DNA of 64,000 bases from Rhizophagus irregularis (Eukaryota; Glomeromycota; Glomeromycetes; Glomerales; Glomeraceae). This document shows, in pieces, positions 9,891-22,252 of the stretch; position 1 is the first letter of the stretch, and each line of letters begins with the position of its first letter. The position numbers and the translations under genes were made by a program. The DNA is taken from assembly GCF_026210795.1 (NCBI RefSeq), contig NC_089433.1, forward strand, positions 2,629,001 through 2,693,000. Direction: 5' to 3'. Under the pieces are notes generated by a model that searched no databases, was not told the origin of the DNA, and saw only the letters and a list, made by a program, of their open reading frames with translations.

Positions 9891-11225
9891 ATGGGAAATT
9901 CATTGGAGAAAACTAGTCAAACAACATCAGATACCTTGCCCTTTAAGCATGATATTAAATCAGGAATTTACGGTTATATGATGAGTGTAGACGAAATCAT
10001 CAATACCGCAATTAAACAATTAACGACGAGTCAGCTCTACAATTGCTGTATTGATCCACTTGAATTAAATAATATTCCATGTTTTTCTCCTGTAGAAAAA
10101 TCAGATTTATCAAAATTCTCAATTGTAAATTTATCAAGAAACGTTTGTTCATCCATGGGAAAAGAATATAAATCAGAATTTGAGAGTATTTACGATTTTT
10201 TGAAATTTAATATTGAAGGAAAATTGTTAAAAAGTAAATTAAATGAAATTAATAGTGTACTAAGAGATGGTCTTAAACAAATTCAAGTGGAAATTGAAGA
10301 TTTAGAAAAGAATCTTTCAGAAGATGAACTAAAAGCTCAGTTAAAGAAATTTAGTTTGGCTTTAAATAATTGGGGTATGGAGAAATCACATATGTGGGCA
10401 TCCATTTCACGTCAGTTACTTGAATTCATTCAATCTCACGCGGATGGCGCAGCATTCAATAATCCCAAATGCTTGGAAATATATATTACAGCTTTGTGTT
10501 TATACGCATTCGCTAGGTTACGTTCCGAACGAAAATCACAAGAAGAGCCTATTGATAAACAAATTCAGCGCGTCATAGATGATGCATGTAAATTACTTCG
10601 GAAGTTCATTCAAAATGTCACTTATCATAATGCAGAAGCTTCATTTAAACGTGAACAAAATCCTTATTACGGTATTGAAGAACTTCCGGGATGTGGACCT
10701 GTTGACATTTTTTGTGGTTTACATAAGGGCCTAAAATCTGCTACAATCCAAAAATTCGCTTGTGAGGATAATCAGGCAATTTCCTTTGATAAAGAATTAC
10801 AAGAGATTAATTCTTTTAAACTTGGATTTAGCAAATTACATGTTCTTTTACCAAAAACTTTTTATAAACAAGATAAAGAAAATAATAATAATATTATTGT
10901 AGATGTTAGGGTTCCTTTTCGATATAATTTTGATTCTTCCTTTGATATTGATCGTATTTGGGATTATAGAAGAGAAATTTGGCAATTTAAACCGAATGAA
11001 TATTGTGTTTATATTTCTCCCTTAGTATTTAGAGCTATTCATGAAATTTCTGTTATTTCTGCCGTTATCAATAGCAATGAGACGGAGAATAGTGTTTTTG
11101 AACGGCCAAGTTATTCTAAATTAGCTAAAGCTTTTGAACGTAAATTGTTATATAGCGTAGAAATTACTTCGGAGTATGAAAAAGTTGTTGAAAACCAGGA
11201 ACCTTGGAAAGTTTATGTTGTGTAA
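9891..11225 (+). CDS. Hypothetical 444-aa protein, intronless
   Basis: A single uninterrupted ORF starting ATGGGAAATTC with an A-rich context and a strong coding composition. I recognise no domain. Visible parts: residues 1-25 Ser/Thr-rich with a Gly at position 2 (Glu at position 6 makes N-myristoylation unlikely); a helical, charged middle (about 95-180) with a short coiled-coil-like run (ELK/QVEIEDLEKNL); a Cys/Pro patch LPGCGPVDIFCGLHKG near 265; and a C-terminal part with DVRVPFRYNFDSSFDIDRIW. No signal peptide or membrane segment. It is the only intronless gene of this size here, which may indicate a lineage-specific or retro-copied gene (inference). Confidence 0.7.
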   Translation: MGNSLEKTSQTTSDTLPFKHDIKSGIYGYMMSVDEIINTAIKQLTTSQLYNCCIDPLELNNIPCFSPVEKSDLSKFSIVNLSRNVCSSMGKEYKSEFESIYDFLKFNIEGKLLKSKLNEINSVLRDGLKQIQVEIEDLEKNLSEDELKAQLKKFSLALNNWGMEKSHMWASISRQLLEFIQSHADGAAFNNPKCLEIYITALCLYAFARLRSERKSQEEPIDKQIQRVIDDACKLLRKFIQNVTYHNAEASFKREQNPYYGIEELPGCGPVDIFCGLHKGLKSATIQKFACEDNQAISFDKELQEINSFKLGFSKLHVLLPKTFYKQDKENNNNIIVDVRVPFRYNFDSSFDIDRIWDYRREIWQFKPNEYCVYISPLVFRAIHEISVISAVINSNETENSVFERPSYSKLAKAFERKLLYSVEITSEYEKVVENQEPWKVYVV

Positions 11226-11689
11226 TATTGTAAATTAAAATTGTAAATCGTATGGTTCACGTGGAATAAAAAATTGATTTTGATAATTTTGATATAAATC
11301 TTTAAAAACATAAGGTTGGTAAATCATTGGTGATGATATAAACACATGATTTCATTGACTAAACCAATTTTATCCAAATTTATAACGAATCAAACATATT
11401 TTCTTCCAGTTACACGTATTTAAATCTTTGAAATCTTTGCCGTTGTTTGAATCTCATGATATAATAGGGAGTCAATAATTTGTGTGCTCTTTACAATTAT
11501 TGAACTCTAAGAAAACTTTCTGCTTTGAAAGTATTCTGGTGTTGCTTTGTTAGTGCTGATCTCCCGGCATTCAATATTCAATATTCTGATTTTTCACTAT
11601 TCTCGTAATTACGATTTATTTCTTGCATAGCATCTTACACAGAATTTTGTTACTTAGAAAATTCTACTAAGAAAGTTCCTCGATTTTTT
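11226..11689. other. Intergenic region with a CACGTG box
   Basis: About 460 bp between two plus-strand genes. TTCACGTGGAA lies at about 11256, close to the end of the upstream gene. The rest is AT-rich with no other supported feature. Confidence 0.35.
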
Positions 11690-12555
11690 ATGGATATGGG
11701 CGATTGCAACAGTAAAAAAATGACAAAATCATCTCAATTCATAACGTCATATTGTTCCCACTTCAATAACGCCAAGGACCTGAAATCAAAAGAAATTTCT
11801 TATAAAAATTCAAGTAGAACTTCCCCGACCACTATTCATAAAATTGCATCCCCAGTTTCTGTTAATATTAAGCATGATGGTAATGGCGTGAATGCACTTA
11901 CTTTTTTCCGGAATGGTGAATATGTGAAACAAAGGCCGAACAAGCTTGTTCGTGCTGATTTATTTAAGGATCAAAAAGGGACAAGACTTAATGGGTTTTT
12001 ATTTTTATTTATTTATTTATTTTCAAAAAAAAAAAGTTATTATAAATACTTTATATTATTAAAAAAATTTCGATAATTTTTTTTTAGTTCTATTGTCATG
12101 GCAAATGGTTCCAATAGAGTTTTTAAGTCACAGATTGTGAACAAACAATGTACCTACTTTAACAAATATGGTATGAAAAAATTTTCTCTCTTATTTAGTT
12201 TTGATTCATTCAAAAATTTTATATTTCAAAAAAAATTTTTTTTCATGCAGGTCGTTGCAAGGATGGTGATTTGTGTTCATATAAGCATAATCCAAATAAG
12301 GTCGAGATTTGTAAAAAATGGCTCAAAGGAGCAGAGTGCTCTGGCAAAAAATGTTATCGTCAACATATTTTATCAGCCCATATAATCCCACATTGTAGTC
12401 ATTTCGCAAAGGGAATGTGTCTTAAAGGTAGTGAATGTCGTTATACACACGTAAAGGTCAGCAAACGAGCTGATTATTGTAAAGAATTTATGGTAGACGG
12501 CTTCTGTGATGCAGGTGAAAATTGTCGGAAGAAACATGAATGGGCGAATATATAG
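11690..12555 (+). CDS. Four-CCCH zinc-finger protein, ZC3H3/Red5-like
   Basis: Three exons (11690-11994, 12088-12170, 12251-12555) give 230 aa. The C-terminal half holds four consecutive CCCH fingers: C123-x8-C132-x5-C138-x3-H142, C150-x8-C159-x4-C164-x3-H168, C178-x7-C186-x5-C192-x3-H196 and C206-x8-C215-x5-C221-x3-H225. The tight spacing and the VSKRADYCKEF linker resemble the finger block of animal ZC3H3 and fission yeast Red5, nuclear RNA-processing/export factors; function by analogy. The first intron splits the frame before finger 1, and the second lies inside finger 1 (after KYG). The first 100 residues are Ser/Lys-rich and unstructured. The first donor (GTTTTT) is weak, so exon 1's end is the least certain point. 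Confidence 0.8.
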
Positions 12556-13164
12556 AATCCGAAGCCTTAATAGTTATATCACGTCCAAAAAATTCAAAGA
12601 TAAACGATGAACCAAAAGCAACAAACGAATTCTAGAGATTGGTTCCTTGAAGAATGCTAACCGCTCCTTTTTTTATTTTATTTTTTGATTTTTATTTACC
12701 ATTTTTATTGTACATAATTTTGTAAATAATGCATGATAAAAATATTATATTAATTTGCGAAGATAAAAATAAAAAATAATAAATTAAAGGAAGTATTCCC
12801 GAAAGGAATCATGCGAAAAGATTAAAAAAATTTTTTTTTTAATGATAATTAGCCATTTTTAGGAAGCCCGAAGCAATTTCAAAAAAAAATTAAATACTAG
12901 TCCGAATCGTAAAATTTGTAAAATTTCGATTTACTATAAACAAAGTAGATCTGTACATATCAAATTCGGATATTCATCAATGAATGGTTTTACTATTATT
13001 TGTTTCACTGTAGGGTATCTATTACCCAATTTTGATTAATGCATGTAAACTATATAACGAAGCAAAAAAAAAATTATTTCAAGTATCACTTAATCGGTTC
13101 TTTACCCACAAAAAAAAAAATATATTATATATTTTTTTTATTCTACTCCCTTTTTACATATACA
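12556..13164. other. Intergenic region, promoter of the coiled-coil gene
   Basis: AT-rich, with poly-A and poly-T runs. An open frame in phase with the next gene extends upstream to an ATG at 13039, but its Lys/Asn/Tyr/Phe-rich translation looks like untranslated leader. No other feature seen. Confidence 0.4.
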
Positions 13165-16100
13165 ATGGCAACATTTAAAGAGACCTCCTCACTTTATCAA
13201 AAGGGTAAAACTGAAGAACTAAATCCTAAAGAAGCTTCAAAACTTAAGGTAACCAATAAAGTTTCAAATGTCCTTTCTGCGGCACGTATGTTTGAAACTA
13301 TGGCAACACCTTCCATAAAAGATAAACTGGCAAAATTTGAAAATAAAGGACCAAAAAACAATGAAATATCCTCAAATATTGAACGTAAAAATAATATTAA
13401 AGGATTTGAAACAAATATAAATAAAAAAAATAACATTAGTCCTTCAAATTTTGAAAAAAAGTCCAATAATTCTCCGTCTATTTTAAATAAAGATAATAAA
13501 AATAATATTGCCATTGATAAAAAATCCACTTCCTCTTCCTCCTCTTCTATCACTGAAAAAAAAAGTCCTACCACCATTAATATCAGTAATACCAATAATA
13601 CCATGACCACTGATACCATGACCACTAATACCGATAAAATTAGCCCTAATCCCATTATTACCGATAACAAAGATTTAGTTAAAAAAGATTCTGCTATTGA
13701 CCTGATGAAAAATTCAACTTCAGAACAATCTCCACCTACTAATGCTGCCGCGGCTATTGCAATGTTGGCTTCTCGTATCTCTGCTTTAGAGGACGAGCTA
13801 GAAACTGTAGGAAAGGAAATGGTAGATAACGTAAAAAGGGAAATAGATCTAGATTTAGAATTAGATACAAAATTAAATAAAAAAGAGGAAGAGATACAGA
13901 CTGTTACAGAACCTATACAGGACAGATTAATTCAACTTGATGCTGACCTAGCCCAATATAATAAATATAGAGTTAGTGATGATAATAATGATTATAGTAA
14001 TAAAAGAACATCTTCTGACACAAAATCTTTAAGGGAGCATTCGGATTATTTTTCGGATCCTACAACTTACACTACTTATAATTCATCATCAGACATTTAT
14101 AGTTCAAAATCATTATCACGAAGTTCTCCTACCGATTTTTCAAAGTCGGAAAATGGAAAATATTCTGGTGAGGGAAATGGAAGTTTTCAAGATGATAATA
14201 GTAGTGTTAGTAGTATAGCATCATCTACTTTTTCTCGTTCTCGAGTACCATCATATGAAACAAATCGTAGTATATATAGTGCTGAGATGGATTCATCAGA
14301 ATCTTTAAAAGCTCAATTAGAGAAAAAGTATAATGAAGACCTAGAAAAAGCAAGACAAGAATTAGCAGATGAATTAGAAAAGACAAAAAATAAGCATTGG
14401 AGTGAATTAGAGAGGACAAGGAAAGAGCTTTCAGAGCAAAATAAGTGGAATGAAGAAAAAATTCGTATGGAATTAACTAATTTACATAAATCTGAAAAAG
14501 AAGAATTGATGAGAATTTATGATGCTGAAAAAGATAAGATAGGGACTGAAATTGAGACATTAACAAGAATAAAAGAACGAACTGAAAAGGAGTTAATAGA
14601 ATTAAAAGAACGTTTTGAAAGTGAAAAACAATCTATAATACGAGAATATGAGAGAGAAAAAGGACTATTAAGGGAAGAACATGAAAAACAATTAAATAAT
14701 ATTTCAAGATTACAAAATGATGCTCAATCTACAATAAATGAAATAGATGAAATAAGAAAACTAAATGATATTGAAAAAATGGAGTTAGAGAGTAGGTTAG
14801 AAAGAGCTCATCAATCTGAAAGAGAACTACTTTTAACAGAAATAAAGCAGAAGGAAGAATCTGAAGCTAACTGGCGACAATATAAAAAAGATACTGAAGC
14901 TACTTTGAATGAATTAAAAACACAACTTTCATTGCTTGGAAGTTTAGCACAACAAAAGGAAGAAACTGAATCCAAGTTGAGTAAATTGGATGAGGAACAT
15001 TCGCGTACTCTTGAAGAATTGCAAACCCTTATTAGGAAGAGGGAAGATGCTGAAAATACACTTGTTCAATTTCAGCAAGAAAAAGAAAAGATTATCCAAG
15101 ATCTTAAAAATGAACTATATAATAAAGAAAATGCAGTATCTGCATCGAAGGAGTTGCGTGATCAACTTAATGATGCTAATGATGAATTATCTAAATTGCG
15201 TCTAGAATTGTCCAATCGTGATTCAGATATCAACAAAGTTAATGAGCGCTATGAAATATTAGAAAATTTAATATCAGATAAAAAAGAACAAATTCAAAGG
15301 TTAGAACGTCAGGTTCAAATAGAGAGAGATGAAAAAAATAGAGAGATTTGTGAATTGAAAAATTTCCATCAAAGAGATCGTGAAGAAGCAATTGCCACAC
15401 TGCGTTCAGAATTAGCGTCTTCACATAGTCAAGATCTTGAAAAACTTCGAGAACAACTTATAAATGAACGTAAAGAACAAGAACGTTCTATTAGACAAGA
15501 AATGGAAAGGAATCGTTCTAATGAATTTGAGTCAAAACAGTCACGTTTAAAAGAAGAATACGAAGCAAAAATCGCCGAGTTAATACGTAATAATGAGACT
15601 CTTGAACGCAAACTTTCTGAAAATGCTGTATCTGTTAAACTTATTGAGGATACTAGTCGTCGTTTGGAAACTGCGGAAATGTCTTATTCAGAGCTTAGTA
15701 CAAAACATCAACAGTTTGTTCAAAAAAATTTGCAAATGTCTACTGATCTCATTAGTTTACGCAATAAGGTTGAAGAGCTTGAACAAAAAAACGAGACATT
15801 GGTAAAAGAAAAGAAAGTTGAACAAGAAATTTTTAATTCAGAAAAACAGCGACTAGCTTCAGATTTAGATAATGCTAAAGAAGAAATGCAGCGTATACAC
15901 GAGGAAGGTTTATCATTAAAAGGTGAAGTTAAAGAATTAGAAGGAGAACGTAATAAATTAGCTGGCGTTATATCTATAATGAAGGAAGAATGGGAGAAAC
16001 AGTATAAAAATTTAAAAGAAAAATTTCAACAGTCAGAGGTGGAAAGAATTGATTTACTTTCTCAAGCGACAGATTTTCAAGAAGAAAATCTTAAATTGAA

Positions 16101-17639
16101 AGAGGCAACCGAAAATTTAGACAAACAGAAAGATGCTTTATCGAAACTTTTGGAAGAACATCAAAATGGAATGCAAACTTTAATGAAAGATATGGCTTCT
16201 GAACGTGAAGTATGGCGACAAAAAGAAGCCGACCTTATTACAAATCATGAATCTATGGAATCTGAATTTAAACAAAAGGGATCTGAATTAATTATTGTTC
16301 GTGAAGAGTTAGAAATAGCTCGTTCTGAAAGGCAGACAATGAAGCAAAAATTAATTGATGTTGGTAAAGAAAAAGTTGCAGCAGATATTAAAGTACGCGA
16401 ATTAGAGACCGAAAAGAAAAAAATAGAAGGCGATTTGTCAAATATTTCAGAAGAAAAGAGTAGACTATCAAGTCAACTGACAGATGCCAGAAAACAATTG
16501 GATAGACTAAAGGAACAATTTAAAGATTTAAAAGATGATGATGAATCGCGTATTCTTCGCCTTACTAAGGAAAAAGAAGAATTAAAAGACAAATTGTCTA
16601 ATATTTCTAGTACACATAGTGAGGAACTTAAAGCTAAGTTAAATAAGATTGAAATTGAGTATGAGAAGAAAGAAATGGAAATTTGTCAACTTGAAACGAG
16701 CAAAAGACAGTTGCAAACGCGTATTGAGGGTCTTGAAGCTTCAACGAATCGTCTTACAATAAAATTGAAAGCAGCAGAGTCAGATGCTGAGCAGACTAAA
16801 CGAAATGCTGACATTCAATCACGAGAACTTCAAAATCGTCTTAGAGATTCACAGATTGAAATCGAAGAACTCCATAAACAAGTGACAGATCTTCGACAAA
16901 AACTTATTGAGAAAGAGCATATTGTAGAAACTCATAATAGACAATCTGCAAATAAGGATGATGTAAGACTTTCAAATGCTACAATGACCATTACGACTCT
17001 TAATAAACAGATAGAAAAATACAAAGTATCCCATGAAGTACTTGAAGAGCAAATCGCATCACTTAATAAGAAACTTTCTGATGCTGATGGTAAGGCCGAT
17101 AAGTCTATTACACAGGCCGAAAAAACTATATCTATGCTTCGTAATAAACTTGATACAATTCAAAAGGAACATACTCAAGAAAAAAATCAGCTTAAGGTGC
17201 AACAAGAGGAGGAAATTGCAAATCTGACCAAGATGTTAGAATCCATAGAAAAACGGCAGCGTAACATTTCAACTAATGATGTAAATATTGGTTCAAGTAA
17301 ATTAAGTGATTTGGAACAAAAAATTAAAGAATTGGAAAGTTTATTAAAAAAATCACAAGGGGAATGTGATCGGTTGAGTGAGACACTTGCACAAGTTCAA
17401 ATGAGATATTTGGATGCAATTAATGATAAGGATCAGTTGACGCATGAAAAACGTGAAGTTGACAAAAGGTTTAGGACCTTGGAAACCCAGTATCAAGAGG
17501 TAAATAACGTTTGAGATTTTAGTTTTTTTGTTTATATTTGTTATACTTTTATTATTCATACGTTTATGTATTTTTAATCATTTATTAATAGGTCTTGCAA
17601 AAGAATATGGATTTAGCCATTCAATTGAGTTCGAGATAG
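13165..17639 (+). CDS. Large coiled-coil protein, 1460 aa
   Basis: Exon 1 is 13165-17499 and exon 2 is 17592-17639 (intron GTAAAT...AATAG), ending ...YQEVLQKNMDLAIQLSSR. I chose the ATG at 13165 (MATFKETSSLYQKG) over the in-frame ATG at 13039, because the extra 42 residues are leader-like. Residues about 1-210 are Ser/Thr/Asn/Lys-rich and disordered; 390-1440 is almost continuous heptad-repeat coiled coil rich in Glu, Lys and Gln, like a myosin tail, golgin or cytoskeletal tether. No motor, GRIP or kinesin domain is visible, so no specific family is claimed. A short conserved-looking patch (VSNVLSAARMFETMATPSIKD) sits near residue 35. Likely a cytoskeletal or organelle scaffold (inference). 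Confidence 0.85.
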
Positions 17640-17970
17640 GACAAATTGAAATCAGTAAATTTTTTGCTTTCTTCTTCCCCCATCTATAATAACCAACTAA
17701 TACGATTTTATTCAATAATTTATATAATTTTCTAAAAAAAAACCTCGATTATAACAACCATATTTATTAATAGCTATTTATTGTTTTAATTTACTTTGTA
17801 TTTTTCATTCCTTATAATTGTAAATTGTATTGTTTAGGAATTTAGGTTAGGCAATTAAGAAATTTAAAATGGTATATATATTAATTATAACTTAATAATT
17901 AAAATTGATAGATATTAATATAATTATAAATTACTAGATAAATAAAAAGACTTCTATTTAAGATTATAAT
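17640..17970. other. Short intergenic region between convergent genes
   Basis: 330 bp of AT-rich 3' flank shared by the coiled-coil gene and the minus-strand gene that ends at 17971. No feature seen beyond A/T runs. Confidence 0.4.
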
Positions 17971-20900
17971 TTACATAATTCCCCAAACTAATTCTTCAAC
18001 ATCCTCCCAATTTTTACATTCTCTAATATTAGGTAGACAGCCAATTAAATATTTTACAGCACCTTCAAATTCCCATAAAAGCGTATACCACATTGCTCTT
18101 CTTTTAAACATTCTCATTGAAATTTTTTGTTTACTTTCTATTTCATCATCATTGTATTTTTCTAAAAATCTTTTTAATAATAATTTTGAACATCCTAATA
18201 CCGAAATATAAATTGGTATTAAATCAAATAGTGGATCACCTCCATATAATTGTGAATCACCTAAATCAATAACAGTTGTAGGCGTCCAATAACCTGTTAA
18301 TTCATCTTCATCTAAACCATTATGATTATTATGATTTTGATGATTAGATGTTTCCTCAGATGATGTGAGAATTCCTAAAATATTTTCGGCATTCAAATCA
18401 CCATGTAATATTCCTGCTAATGACCCATCAAGTTCTGGATTATACAATTCAAGTGGTGATGATGGTAAATATGAAGAAATTTGTGAAATTAATTGTGGGG
18501 AAAATATTAGCCATTCGGAATGAACTTTTGATGCATGTGATAGTCGACGAGAAATAAATTTATGAAATGGATGTAAGGATGATTGTTCAGCAGTTGTTAA
18601 ATCTAATGCCATACTTTCATCCACGATAGAAATAGATGGTAAACTATGTAAAGCTAAAAGGACAATTAAATTATAAATCATTATAAAATAAAATAAAGTT
18701 ATATACAATCGAATATCTCAACTTACCGTTAAGAATTTCAGCAGAAAAGTCGGCCACTTCACCCCATTTTACCATTCCTTTCTCTCCATTCACATCTACT
18801 TCATCACTGAGACTTAAGCCTCCCCCGACAATCACTTCAGCAAGACTCACTCCACCATCAATGGCGGCTTCAATTACAAGATATGGCCATCTATAATTTC
18901 TTTCACTGCTTTCATCGAACAGATAACCTGACCCTATAAGTCTGGGGAAATACCTTGTATATTTCTCGGAAATGTGATTAGTAATTATAGAATATGCCTT
19001 ACTCTCCGCATAAAATGTTTTAACACCATTAAATAAATGGGAATAAAATTTTATCACAGCTGTAGAATTTCGAAAAACCTAATATATTTATAAAAAATGT
19101 TTAATATAAAGCGCAATATTATCGATCAAAATTAAATTAAACATGAACGTCTTTACCGGATTTTGTCCATGTGAAATAACCTTTATAGGTACATTCTCGT
19201 TCAACTCACATCTTCTTAATACTTCAATTACTCTAGGTTGCCAAATTCTTAAATCACGGAACCCTTCAAGAAAATCCAGTTTGGAAGAAAATCCTTCTTC
19301 CTTTATAACTGAATCATCAGTATTATCTGAGAACATTGATATTCTACGTGTAATGAATGGTTCAAGATTTGGATAAGTCATTATAATATTTTCATGGAAA
19401 GTTTCCCATACCTAATTTAGGATGTAATCAAAAAGAAAATTATAATTTGATACTAAATTCAATGAGATAATTTTTAGACTATTTGTTATGAATAGTGTAC
19501 ATGCTTTATATTTATCTTTTTCGCCAATCAAAGATTCACAAACGTGTTCGAGGTTATGTATATTGGCAAAGTTTTGAGTAACCGCAACAGTATCATCAAG
19601 ATTAAGAACCTAAAGATATTAAATAAATTGAGATTAAAGGTAAAAGAGGCCAATACAAAAAAAAAATAAAATAAAATAAAATAAATTACCATATGCCACC
19701 AACCACTATAAATCGTCAACCAAGAAAAGAAGACTGTTAATATAAAGAATGTATTAAAGTCATATAATTTCGTTCAATAATTTATATGTTTATGATTTAC
19801 CTTGGAATAAAAATAGTTTGTCTAAAATTATTAAAAACAAAATAAATATTGTAATTAAATTTAAGTATTAATAAAATTAGATTGTGTTAAAAATATAAAT
19901 GATTACCCAGGCTCTTGTATAATCTCTAGTGGGCGCATTTCCGGAGTTAATTGAGGATAAACCTCAAGATACCAAAATAAAGAAGTTGCTGAATCCTTAG
20001 CATTTTCAAGCACATCTGTACTATAAAGTGACTGGTGCCCATTAATACCGGTTCGAGATATGCTTAAGCCTAAAAAATAAAAAGTACATGGTAAATCAAA
20101 ATTTTTATTAGCAAGGATGTATGGAAAGAAGTAGATCGAAAAAGGCAAAGGGGTAAGCTGATAAAATTCAATATTTACCCGGAGGAAAAACATGTGGTGG
20201 ATACCTAAGAACTCAAGAAAGGGTTAAATGTTAATTTGATAAAAATACATTTCAGTTGAAAATCTAAACATACAATGCCCAACGTTTTCTCCCCTCAATA
20301 GTTGTATTCCAAGCTATCCATAAAAAGAGAGATTTACAAGATTTAAGTACAAAAAATCAAAACAGAATCTGCATGACGCTCTTATCATGATATAAATTAA
20401 AAGTTTAACCTGACGTTCCAGCAGGATCAACATGCCAAGATGCGCCTATAAAAGAAGAATTATAAATTTATTCCTTCGCAAAAAAAAAACGAGATTCGAT
20501 AAATAAAAATTATCAAATCTCACCTGATCTTGCAGGACCAATTATAATCCACCGATACGGTGGTCTTTTATCTGGTAAAACTGAAAAGAAATCTTCTTGA
20601 AAGTATTTTGGCACTTCATATGCTTCAGCCATTTCCGAATCTCTATCAGCAAAATTGGCATCAAAAATATACAAAGGAGTTTCATCATGTTGAATACGTA
20701 TATAATGTGCATATGATTCTAGAGACATCGATAAATATCGATATTTTCCACCTCTTTCATTAGCTACACGGAATACAGTTTTTCCATACTTTAAGAAAAT
20801 CAAACCAAAAATTAATTTGAAGTACGAAAAGTATAAAATCAAACAAATAATAATAAATTACAATAAAACCTTCTTCAATATATTTTCCCATTTCCAATCA

Positions 20901-21634
20901 GCCCAAGCTTTCCACTTTTCAACTTCATTATTCTTTATCAAAACAGGAACAGACTGTGCATCGTACAAACTCTCAAACTTCTCTTTTGTCAATTCCACAC
21001 CATTTTCTATAGGAATCACAGAATCTGATGAAATCTCAGGTGTTGGTGTAAAATTGACAAGCAACATATTACAACGACACCATTTTGCATATAAATAATG
21101 ACTATGTTTTATAATTTCTATAAAATAAGCGGTAATTAATTTACGAAATTGATTGAAAATACAGGAGCAGTAATGAAATAGGCTAAAATACTTAAAATTC
21201 TTCAGTGTAATTATATTTACCAGGGAATTGTAAAAGTCGACAAAGTGGATGTGCCCAAACTTTTTCTTTTTCCTCACGTTCGCTCAACATAGTTGGAAAT
21301 AAATAAGTGAGTAACCAAGTTCCACGAAACAAAAAGTTTTGCATAATCTCACGGTTATCGCCCCATTTATCCAAACAATGTTTCTTCCAAAGTTGATCAT
21401 CACGAGAAAATACATAAAAGAAACGAGATACTCGAGCACAATGAGCTAAATCCTTTTGTTAATGAAATAAAAGAATTTTTCGCTTAAAATGATATTTTGC
21501 TGTAACATGTCTTTTTTATTGAAAAATTCGAAATAAATAAAAACCAGATCTGATAATTGTGCCAAAATACGCTCTGAAAATATATCATCTGGAATAACAT
21601 GAAGAGTTCCCAGGCCTCTGGTTCGAGGATCCAT
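17971..21634 (-). CDS. F-box / JmjC / APH-like kinase fusion protein
   Basis: Fourteen exons fit in phase (21634-21545, 21452-21221, 21117-20870, 20788-20524, 20445-20410, 20313-20274, 20204-20179, 20069-19907, 19821-19801, 19705-19690, 19609-19454, 19411-19157, 19078-18727, 18653-17971), giving 860 aa. N-terminus: F-box-like segment ILAQLSDLDLAHCARVSRFF (about 22-42). Middle: JmjC domain with iron ligands in WHVDPAGTSAWN (His-Val-Asp near 283) and GWWHMVLNLDDTVAVTQNF (His near 378). C-terminus: aminoglycoside-phosphotransferase fold with catalytic loop HGDLNAENIL (about 717) and IDLGDSQLYGGDPLFDL. The order matches the plant JMJ21 (At1g78280) type. Likely an oxygenase acting with an SCF ligase (inference). 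The intron between exons 11 and 12 is only 42 nt, so that border is the weakest. Confidence 0.88.
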
Positions 21635-22252
21635 TATATAAATTACAAGCTAAACAAGATGAAATAGGAAAAGGAAATATGAATTTAAAAAAACCAATGC
21701 ATGCGCAATATTCGAATGTCAATTACCGTTTTATAAATTTTACTTACAAGTTAAGCTAATGCAAAAATGAAGTCACCTCTGAACTATAATAAAAAAAAGG
21801 ATAAATGAGATTTAATTCTAAATAACTAAACAAATAAAACTACAGTAGTTATGTATCTTCAGAAAAAGTTGTTGTTCACATATCACAACATCCTTGCGTA
21901 TTTACACCAGGCATGTGCCGCATAAGATGGTATTCGAACGCAAATTACCAAAATATGTAATCATCATATGAAACTAATTGAAATATTTAATAGAAATCAA
22001 ACTTACAATATACCAAAGAATTTTTTAAAGCCGATTTACAGATGATCAATAAATTTGAATTTATAATAAGAGATTATCATGTAACTTAACATAAAAGTAC
22101 TTCTGCAGAAATACATACATATTGTATCACCAAATTTGCTTCATCAAATCAAAAGTCGTCAACGAAGAAAAAACAAGTAAACAAATTAGAATTTTTTTTT
22201 CTTTACAGTCAATATAAGCATACGTTCCTTTCAAACAACGATTCTCTGAAAT
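21635..22252. promoter_or_regulatory. Divergent promoter region, F-box/JmjC gene and ERJ5
   Basis: 618 bp between two start codons on opposite strands, AT-rich. I see no canonical box that would assign control to either gene. A T-rich run at 22193-22201 lies near the ERJ5 start. Confidence 0.4.

Noticed and set aside
13039-13164. In-frame upstream ATG of the coiled-coil gene
   Set aside because: Encodes 42 residues rich in Lys, Tyr, Phe and Asn from A/T runs; the ATG at 13165 has a better context and a protein-like start.
13197-13670. 157-aa minus-strand ORF
   Set aside because: Lies antisense within the coiled-coil gene; its Leu/Val/Ser-rich translation is the shadow of a low-complexity Asn/Lys/Ser region.
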